Shown here piece by piece: positions 57,533 through 64,000 of a DNA stretch of 64,000 bases. Origin of the DNA: [Zimmermannella] bifida NBRC 103089. Its GTDB lineage: Bacteria > Actinomycetota > Actinomycetes > Actinomycetales > Microbacteriaceae. The notes beneath the pieces are model-generated. The model was not told where the DNA came from. It saw nothing but the letters and a program-made list of their open reading frames with translations, and did no database searches. How positions within the stretch are numbered: position 1 is the first letter of the stretch; every line of letters begins with the position of its first letter. Location of the stretch: the NCBI RefSeq assembly GCF_001570925.1, contig NZ_BCSP01000002.1:214955-278954 (forward strand), given 5' to 3'. The position numbers and the translations under genes were made by a program.

Positions 57533-58347
57533 CACACACGTCACAGGCTGAGGCATTCCTCGCCGACTGGAACGTCCACTGCACTTTCGGTGCGGTGCCC
57601 GGCACCCACGGGGTCGACCGGCAGGAGGCCACCAAGCCCGACGGCCAGCAGCGCCGATGGTTCGCAGGGCTCCTGCAGCGCCACGGCATGAAGGTCGTCC
57701 GCGATGAGATCGGCAACCAGTTTGGGCCGGTCGAACTCGACCTGGCCGCGTATGCCGAGATCCACGTCGAGCAGGGCCGCAGCATGGACGAGGACGGCGT
57801 CACGCGCTGCTCGGGGCGGCCACGCTCATCGTTGCCGCCCGCGAGCTCGTCGACGACTACGAAGAGGGCGTTCTGCATTCCGCGGTCGGTGAGATCACCG
57901 TCTACCCGAACTCCCCGGTCGGAGCCAGCGAGGCCCGCATCCTGCTCGACCTGCGTTCACCGAGCATGGAGGTCATCGACAGCGCGGCTGCGAAGCTGCG
58001 GACGACCATCGCCGAGGTGGAGGAGACCGTCGCTGTCGAGTTCGACATCGTCCACGAGCACGCCTGGGACCAGAACCCCTACCAGCCGGAGGGTACCGCG
58101 TTCCGTCGCCAAGGCATTCGGCCTGTCCCATGGCGAGGTGCTGACCGTGGCCGGTCACGATTCGACGACCATGAAGGACCTTGTGCCGACGGTGATGCTG
58201 TTCGTGCCGAGTTTCGAAGGCGTCTCGCACAACCTCAACGAGTTCACCAAGGACGACGACCTGCTCGCCGGTCTCGACCACCTCACCGAGGTGCTGCGCC
58301 GGATCGTGACAGATCCCGCGGTGGTGGCCGAGGCCGGGAACGGCTGA
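57529..58347 (+). pseudogene. M20-family amidohydrolase (hydantoinase/carbamoylase type), decayed
   Basis: Pieces of one protein occur in different frames. FLADWNVHCTFGAVPGTHGVDR and a short N-terminal part join directly to LAAYAEIHVEQGR, which normally lies over 100 residues later, so an internal deletion is likely. A second frame then carries AATLIVAARELVDDYEE through WDQNPYQPEG. A further shift leads to AGHDSTTMKDLVPTVMLFVPS and the C-terminus at 58347. At least two frameshifts and one deletion; not functional. Confidence 0.8.
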
Positions 58348-58520
58348 TGCTGGCATAGGGGCTCGAACAGAACGACATGCGGAAGCGGCGAGGTGCATCC
58401 TCGCCGCTTCCTGCTTCTTCCGGAGGCTGCCGGCCTCCGGGATTCCGTTTGTCCAGGCAGCGCCAGAAGCTGCTCGCGGTCGCGTCGACATCGCCGTGGG
58501 TTCCGGTGTACGATCCCTCT

Positions 58521-58539
58521 TAAGGTTAGGCTAACCTAA
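58521..58539. promoter_or_regulatory. DtxR/IdeR-type iron box before the siderophore-interacting protein
   Basis: TAAGGTTAGGCTAACCTAA differs from the DtxR consensus TTAGGTTAGSCTAACCTAA at one position. It ends 11 bases before the ATG, overlapping the expected promoter and leader. Confidence 0.93.
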
Positions 58540-58550
58540 GAAAGGCTTAC

Positions 58551-59405
58551 ATGTCCAAACGAGGCAATCTGCTTGAGAGCACCGCGAAGTCGACGATCCG
58601 TGCGGTCTACTCGCGGTCCATGGCGCTGCCACCGGAGCGCGACCACTGCCCCCAGTTCTCCGCTCGCGTTACCGCCGTCACCGACCTGACGCCGGCGTTC
58701 CGCCGCGTCACGATCACAGCCCCGGAGATCTCAGACGTGGCGCTGATGGGTCCGGATGAGTATGTGGGTCTCTTCATGCCGCCGCCCGGGCAGGGCCTCC
58801 AGATGCCCGACTACGCAGGTCTCAACCCACGATCGACTCTCTCGCGCATTCCGGAGGCCTCCCGCCCCGATCTGCGGTGGTACACAGTGCGCGAACATCG
58901 CGCGGCGCTCGCTGAGATCGACATCGACATCGTCAGCCGCGGACACGACGGTCCCGGCGCCCGCTGGATCACACGGGTGAAACCTGGCGATCCGGTCGGC
59001 CTGCGCTTTCAGACCGCGCCTTACGGCAGTGCTCCCGATGTCGGGCACCACGTGCTGATCGCCGATGAGACCGGTCTTCCCGGTGTGCTCGAAATCCTCT
59101 CCGCTCACAAATCGGACCCCGAGCTACGCTTCAGTGCGATCGTCGAGGTGCCGAGCGAGGACCATGTCCTGCCGGGTACGCGCGAAGCCGGCATCTCCGT
59201 CGTGTGCCGCGGTGGAGACGACCCCGGTTCTGCGCTCGCCGCTGAACTCGGCCAGCAGCAGTTGGGCAGGATCGACTACGGATGGGTGTGTGCCGAGGCC
59301 AAGACTGCCGCGCTCGGACGGCGCTTCCTGGTCAAGGAATGCGATGTCCCCCGCCGTCAGGTGATGAGCTCGGGCTTCTGGAAGGTTGGTCGTGCGCGCC
59401 TCTGA
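58551..59405 (+). CDS. Siderophore-interacting protein (FAD ferric-siderophore reductase)
   Basis: Flavoprotein of 284 aa expected to reduce iron in imported ferric siderophores, freeing it in the cytoplasm. It follows the ViuB/YqjH plan: FSARVTAVTDLTPAFRRVTI opens the FAD barrel, RWYTVREHRA is the FAD-binding RxYTxR-like motif, and DETGLPGVLEIL starts the NAD(P)H-type domain. The family C-terminal GYWRxG appears as SSGFWKVGRARL. The iron box directly upstream and the overlap with an MFS gene make iron-repressed co-expression likely. GC-rich codon use differs from the core genes. Confidence 0.92.
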   Translation: MSKRGNLLESTAKSTIRAVYSRSMALPPERDHCPQFSARVTAVTDLTPAFRRVTITAPEISDVALMGPDEYVGLFMPPPGQGLQMPDYAGLNPRSTLSRIPEASRPDLRWYTVREHRAALAEIDIDIVSRGHDGPGARWITRVKPGDPVGLRFQTAPYGSAPDVGHHVLIADETGLPGVLEILSAHKSDPELRFSAIVEVPSEDHVLPGTREAGISVVCRGGDDPGSALAAELGQQQLGRIDYGWVCAEAKTAALGRRFLVKECDVPRRQVMSSGFWKVGRARL

Positions 59406-60762
59406 CACACGAATCCGCAACGGATCCTCGAAAACCCGGCTCAGCGAACGGCGCTTCCTGCTGCTTCTTGCGCTGTATGCCTCCCAGTACTTCGGCATCG
59501 GGTTCCTCATGACCGGCGCTACGGCTATCCTCCGCGAGAAAGGGGTCGCACTCGAATCGATGGCAGCCGTGAGTGCCCTGGGGATGCTCTGGGCGGTGAA
59601 GTTCCTGTGGGCACCAGTGGTCGACCGATTCGGCCGCAACCGGGCCGGGGGCCACTACCGCAGCTGGCTGCTCGTTCTTCAGCCGCTTCTCGCCTGCGTC
59701 CTTGCGGTCATCGCCTGCCTGCCGGATGTGCGCGCACAGTTCGGGGTCTTCCTGCTGCTGGCCGCCGTCTACATCCTCCTCTCGGCGACGCAGGACGTAG
59801 CGGCCGATGCCTTGGCGATCTCTTCGATCCGCAGTGATGAACGCGGATTCGCCAACGGCGTCCAGGTTGCCGGGAGCTACATCGGCCTCATCGTCGGAGG
59901 CGGACTCACGACCGTGATCTACGGGTGGGGCGGCTGGTTCGCCGCCCTCGCGACTCTTGCTGTGCTCACCCTCCTGCCGACGCTGCTGATCGCCGTGAGC
60001 CCTGAACCCCCAGCCAGCGCCGAGGTGCGGGCCGCGCGGATCTCGGTGAACACCATCTGGACGGTGGTGCGCCAGCGGGGCGCGGGGATCTGGATGCTGC
60101 TTGTGGTGCCGATAACGTGGATGGGCCTCACTGCAGGCTACAGTCTCATCACCCCGAGCCTCATCGACCAAGGTTGGAGCGCCGAAGAGACAGCCACCCT
60201 GACTACGCTGCTCGCTGGTGTCTGCGGGACAGCTGCCGCCCTCGGCACAGGGGTGCTGATCCAGCGCTTCGGCAGGGAGCGCGTCCTGCTGGTCGGCTGT
60301 GCACTGGCGGTTATCGGAATGGTCGCGTTCCTCCCCGTCATCTCGGGTGTAGCATCCACGGTCTACATCGTCGCGGTGACGATCGTGTTCTTCCTCGGCT
60401 ACACCGCCGGCTCCATCATCGTGTACTCGATCAACATGGACTACTCGCGTCCGGGCAGCGCTGGGTCGGACTACACCACGCTCGCCTCGTTCGCCATGCT
60501 CGTGTCCTTCGGCGCTGGCGCGGTCTCCCTGTCTGTGGCCGGCCAGCTGGGCTACGTGTCGGTGTTCGTCGGTTCGAGCATCCTCTACGCCATCGGCGCG
60601 GCACTGACCGTGTGGCACCAGCGGCGATACCGGACGCAGACGCTCAACCACGGCGCCGGTCGCGCCGTGCTGCCGGTCGAGTCGGCCGCTGCGGGGCCCG
60701 AATCGGTCGTCAGCACCGCTCTCAGCGCGACTGCACCTGACCGGGAGGAACGTGAACGCTGA
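59392..60762 (+). CDS. MFS transporter, AmpG-like, linked to siderophore gene
   Basis: A 456-aa protein with twelve hydrophobic segments and a central charged loop near residues 200-215. ATQDVAADALAI in the N-terminal half matches AmpG-like members. In iron loci such carriers import or export siderophores; the direction cannot be told from sequence. I chose GTG 59392 because AAGG lies six bases upstream; a TTG at 59386 is also in frame. It overlaps the siderophore-interacting gene by 14 bases and shares its high-GC codon use. Confidence 0.85.
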   Translation: MRASDTRIRNGSSKTRLSERRFLLLLALYASQYFGIGFLMTGATAILREKGVALESMAAVSALGMLWAVKFLWAPVVDRFGRNRAGGHYRSWLLVLQPLLACVLAVIACLPDVRAQFGVFLLLAAVYILLSATQDVAADALAISSIRSDERGFANGVQVAGSYIGLIVGGGLTTVIYGWGGWFAALATLAVLTLLPTLLIAVSPEPPASAEVRAARISVNTIWTVVRQRGAGIWMLLVVPITWMGLTAGYSLITPSLIDQGWSAEETATLTTLLAGVCGTAAALGTGVLIQRFGRERVLLVGCALAVIGMVAFLPVISGVASTVYIVAVTIVFFLGYTAGSIIVYSINMDYSRPGSAGSDYTTLASFAMLVSFGAGAVSLSVAGQLGYVSVFVGSSILYAIGAALTVWHQRRYRTQTLNHGAGRAVLPVESAAAGPESVVSTALSATAPDREERER

Positions 60763-60823
60763 ACCCGGCGCTTGCGCGTGTTCCGTCGGCGGGGTGCAGG
60801 GCCAAGTCGTGCCGGCCGAGGCT

Positions 60824-60970
60824 TCAGTCGTCTGAGAGGTAACCGGTCTCCGGGTCGATCTCGGCGAGGAAGTCGCGGATCGCCTCGATGTGGTCCTCAT
60901 CCGTCAGCGTGGAAGGCGGATAGGTCCCGCCGGCAAAGCCGTAGCCCGGATTGGGTCCGGTGAGCCAGTC
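60824..60970 (-). pseudogene. C-terminal fragment of an unidentified gene
   Basis: On the minus strand 48 codons read WLTGPNPGYGFAGGTYP and then EAIRDFLAEIDPETGYLSDD before a stop. A stop codon lies directly upstream and there is no start. The composition looks coding and GC-rich like the siderophore genes. The family is not recognised; it is probably a remnant of a neighbour of the MFS gene, cut at the junction with hsdR. Confidence 0.55.
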
Positions 60971-60979
60971 CTAGTGATA

Positions 60980-63341
60980 CTCCTGCAGATCACTGAGAAG
61001 GTCGATCCAATCACTGGTGTTCGCTCGCGTAGTAGGCAGATCATCTTCCCGCGCTTCCACCAGTGGGAGGCCGTCACTAGTTTGCTCGAGACCACGAGCG
61101 CTGAGGGGGCGGGTAGTAAGTACCGGATCTAGCACTCTGCAGGATCAGGAAAGACGAACTCGATCGCGTGGCTGGCTCACGGGCTCGCGAACCTCCACAA
61201 CGCCGATAATTCGAAGACCTTTGATTCGGTGATCGTCGTGACTGATCGTACCGTGCTCGATGACCAGCTTCAGAAGGCAATCAAGGCAATTGAGGGCACG
61301 AAGGGTGTAGTCGGAACGATTAACGCTGACGAGGTTCGTAAAGCGTCAGCGACCTCAAAATCGGACCTGTTAGCCAAGGAACTGAGTAGCGGCAAGCTCA
61401 TCATCATCGTCACGTTGCAGACTTTCCCGTTCATGCTTGAGGCGCTTGCGCAGCAAGGTGGGCTCGCGGATCGCAAGTTTGCGGTAATCGCGGACGAGGC
61501 GCACTCATCTCAGAGCGGTACAAGTGCTCAGAAGCTGCGACAGGTCCTTTCACAAGCAGAGGTCGAAGCCCTCGAGGACGGTGGCGAAGTAAGCGTCGAG
61601 GACGTGCTTGCCGCTGAGATGGCAGCGCGGGCGACAGCCCAGAACATTTCGTTCTATGCGTTTACTGCTACGCCGAAGGGCAAGACGCTGGAGATGTTCG
61701 GTCGTCCTGGTGCGGATGGTTTGCCACAGCCTTTCCACGTGTACACGATGCAGCAGGCCATCGAGGAGGGTTTTATCCTTGATGTGCTGCGTAACTACAC
61801 GACTTATAAGACGGCTTTCCAGCTCGCCCAGAAAGCCGGTGGGGCGGTTGGAACTGACGAGCTCGTCGATGAGGGCACCGCGAAAAAAGGCCTGATGCGG
61901 TGAGTGAGTCTGCATCCGACCAACATTGCTCAGAAGGTTCAGATCATCGTCGAGCATTTCCGCGAGAATGTTGCTGAGCTCCTCGATGGGCACGCTAAGG
62001 CGATGGTGGTGACCTCGAGCCGAGCCGCTGCGCTGAAGTACAAGATGGCAATCGACGCCTACGTTGAGAAAAACAACTATCCGTTGGGAACCCTGGTGGC
62101 GTTCTCTGGAAGCTTGACCGCTGAGCAGATTGATGATGTTGTGCCTGGCGTGCAGGAGCCGTATACAGAAACGAACATGAACCCTGGTCTGCGTGGTCGA
62201 GGGATTCCACAGGCGTTCGCGGGTGATCAGTTCCAGGTTTTGATTGTTGCGAACAAGTACCAGACGGGCTTTGATCAGCCACTGCTGTGCGCGATGTAAG
62301 TGGGCAAACGCCTCGACGGGATAGAAGCAGTCCAGACACTTTCCCGCCTGAACCGTACCCTGCCGTCGAAGGGTAAAGACACTACGTACATTCTTGACTT
62401 CGTCAACGACACGGACACGATCCTCGACGCGTTCCTGCCGTACTACCGCACTGCCGAAATCATTGAAACAACCGACCCTGATCTCGTGCATGACCTTGCG
62501 CGGAAGCTTGAAGTTGCGGGGATCTATACGAAGGATGACGTGGATTCCTTCGCGCAGGCATTCATCATCGAGAAGAAGCACGGTAAGCACACTGCATCGC
62601 TGAAGCAAGCCGCTGATCGGTTCAATGACCGCTACGAGGCAGCCTTGACTTACAGCGCAAAGGCCGAGATCGAGGAGCTTGACCTCTTCCGCAAGGACGT
62701 TGGCTCGTTCGTGCGCCTTTACGATTTCCTGTCTCAAGTGGTCGACTATCAGGACACCGACCTCGAGAAGCTTGCCCTGTTCCTCCGACTGCTGCGACCG
62801 CGACTTACAGGTCGCAAGACTCCAGAAGAGCTTGACTTCAACAACATCGAGCTCACCCATATCAAGCAGACGCGCCAGAGCGAAGGGGCTATTTCACTCG
62901 AGGGTGACGGCGAGAAGCTCAAACCGATGGGAGTTGGCGGTGGACGTTCGCGCGACCCGCACCTGGTGGCCTGGGAAGAGATCCTGAACAACATCAATTC
63001 CCTGTTTGAGGACGAGGATTTTGATCCTGGTTCAGTGGAGTCCTGGGTACAGGGGGGTCGTCACGATTCTCGTTCAAAATGAAGAGATTAAGGATCAGGT
63101 CAACGCAAACACCAAGGAGCAGTTTCGTGAGTCTCAGACGATCGAAACCGCCGTCACGAACGCGGTGCTCGATCACCAGGACTCCCAGCAAAACATCATG
63201 GAGAAGTTCTTTGAAAGCGCTCATCGCAAGGGCCAGATCATCAAAGAGATCTCCGACCTTGTTTACTGGGAACTCCGCCACCAGGCTGAAAAGAGTACAC
63301 AACCTCACGACGATGGAGAGGACGACGTCAACCAGGAGTAA
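60980..63341 (+). pseudogene. hsdR: Type I restriction enzyme HsdR, N-terminally truncated with three in-frame stops
   Basis: The frame encodes the motor and C-terminal parts of HsdR: IIFPRFHQWEAV, Walker A HSAGSGKTNSIAWL, motif Ia VVTDRTVLDDQL, motif II DEAHSSQSG, motif III FTATPKGKT and the later QTLSRLNRT. The N-terminal nuclease region is missing. In-frame stops are TAG at 61130-61132 (in place of the Gln of the usual IQHSAGSGK), TGA at 61901-61903 (before VSLHPTNIAQKV) and TAA at 62297-62299 (after PLLCAM, normally Tyr or similar). A six-G run at 63052-63057 shifts the frame between WVQ and VVTILVQNEE. Otherwise the protein sequence is well preserved, implying recent loss. Confidence 0.92.
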
Positions 63342-63538
63342 CAATTACTGCGCGCGAAATCCCGACTGGTTCACCCCTCTACGGACGCCAGCCGGGGGTA
63401 GCGGCGTGCCGGACACTCAACGGTTAAGCAGCCTAATCTCCAAACGACGGCGACGGTACGAATTCCCAGGTCATAGCCGGTAATGACGCTATCCGATAGC
63501 ACCACTCCGCACTGGGGTCTTGTATCCAACGTGACCAG
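63342..63538. other. Unassigned sequence between hsdR and hsdM remnants
   Basis: No gene or repeat recognised. It probably contains the rearrangement joint that placed an hsdM piece after hsdR. Confidence 0.4.
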
Positions 63539-63777
63539 TTGTGCGACCCGGCCGTTGGTTCGGGCTCGCTGCTGTTGAAGTTTGCGAAGGTGCTCGGTAA
63601 AGACAACGTTCGGCAGGGGTTCTATGGGCAGGAAATCAATCTGACCACGTACAACCTGGCGCGCATCAATATGTTCTTGCACGACATCAACTACGAGAAC
63701 TTCCACCTTGCGCACGGCGATACTCTCACCGATCCGCAGCACTGGGACGACGAACCGTTCGAGGCGATCGTCTCGAA
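63539..63777 (+). pseudogene. hsdM: Type I methyltransferase HsdM fragment
   Basis: About 79 codons with the SAM-binding region CDPAVGSGSLLL (normally DPxCGSGSLL; the Cys appears to be Val), then FYGQEINLTTYNLARINMFLHDI and GDTLTDPQHWDDEPFEAIVS. The match ends at IVS, exactly where the catalytic NPPY should follow; unrelated sequence continues to a stop at 63838. No methyltransferase activity is possible. Confidence 0.85.
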
Positions 63778-63877
63778 ACGTTGGTTGTCGCTATTGATAC
63801 GAGATAACGGTGTGTGCAATTGGGAGTTAGCAGCATAATCACGCAACGGGCAGCACTGATGCTCCCCCTCCACCACT

Positions 63878-63917
63878 AGGACGCTCATTTTGATGCAAAG
63901 GGAGCGTCCTCTTGTTT
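63878..63917 (+). terminator. Intrinsic terminator after the hsdM remnant
   Basis: AGGACGCTC pairs with GAGCGTCCT around a 15-base loop, followed by CTTGTTTTT. Confidence 0.8.
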
Positions 63918-64000
63918 TTGCCTGGAAGGGCGGTGTTTTGGCTTGTCAGAGGTGGTTTCTGGAGAGTGGGTGCTTGTCGGATGGGTGCGTTGGGTGGTGT

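Noticed and set aside
59332..60900. 522-codon minus-strand frame over the MFS gene
   Set aside because: His/Arg/Gly-rich shadow of a membrane protein gene; no start signals.
60980..63341. Programmed read-through of the HsdR stop codons
   Set aside because: All three stop types are present, a frameshift follows, and the N-terminal nuclease region is absent, so recoding would not restore the enzyme.
50234..64000. Prophage or integrative element with identifiable ends
   Set aside because: No integrase, phage structural genes, or second copy of the tRNA 3' end is present in the window.

Overview
The window reads as chromosome of a moderately high-GC actinobacterium, most likely a member of the Microbacteriaceae (Micrococcales). 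Support for this: paired clpP1/clpP2, GTP-dependent PEP carboxykinase, an ileS T-box leader of the actinobacterial translational type, the folC-DUF4233-ndk and rne-rplU-rpmA-obgE-nadD-rsfS gene orders, DtxR-type iron boxes, an LAxTG-type (class E) sortase motif, and frequent GTG starts. The genus cannot be fixed from the sequence alone.

Layout. 1-2310: the 5' part of a zinc-ribbon membrane protein (minus strand), then tRNA-Gly(TCC) and tRNA-Pro(TGG). Each tRNA is followed by tandem repeats that begin inside its own 3' end and carry a terminator plus further hairpins. 2721-5974: a glycine betaine/proline-type osmoprotectant ABC importer. 6279-9312: trigger factor, clpP1 and clpP2. 9525-15158: an iron-controlled heme locus (heme oxygenase, surface HtaA-type heme protein, HmuTUV importer) lying between clpP2 and clpX. 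15261-24412: clpX, two small lipoproteins, valS, a purine permease and an alcohol dehydrogenase. 24580-27143: a type VII-type polymorphic toxin operon (WXG-like helper, nuclease toxin, YezG-type immunity protein) plus a 42-codon small ORF. 27291-32983: PEPCK, a lipoprotein, FmdB/formamidase, and a nonsense-interrupted DUF559 gene. 33122-49167: housekeeping core (T-box-ileS-folC-DUF4233-ndk, RNase E/G, L21, L27, ObgE, NadD, RsfS) with two secreted-protein genes and an AbiEi/DUF559 protein. 49301-50119: a TSUP permease.

From tRNA-Ala(GGC) at 50234 rightwards the character changes to an accessory island. It holds a 5'-truncated gene, an ISL3 element that also cut off the start of a small HTH regulator, a complete type III restriction-modification system (Mod, Res), fragments of a TPP enzyme and an M20 hydrolase, an iron-box-controlled siderophore-interacting protein with an MFS transporter, and a dead type I restriction system (HsdR with three in-frame stops and one frameshift, and an HsdM fragment).

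Dispersed through the core are two families of palindromic intergenic repeats and a frequent GGATGC/GCATCC word that becomes scarce in the island. The most unusual signals are the tRNA-tail repeat arrays, in which hairpin arms differ between units by compensatory changes, and the palindromic repeat families.
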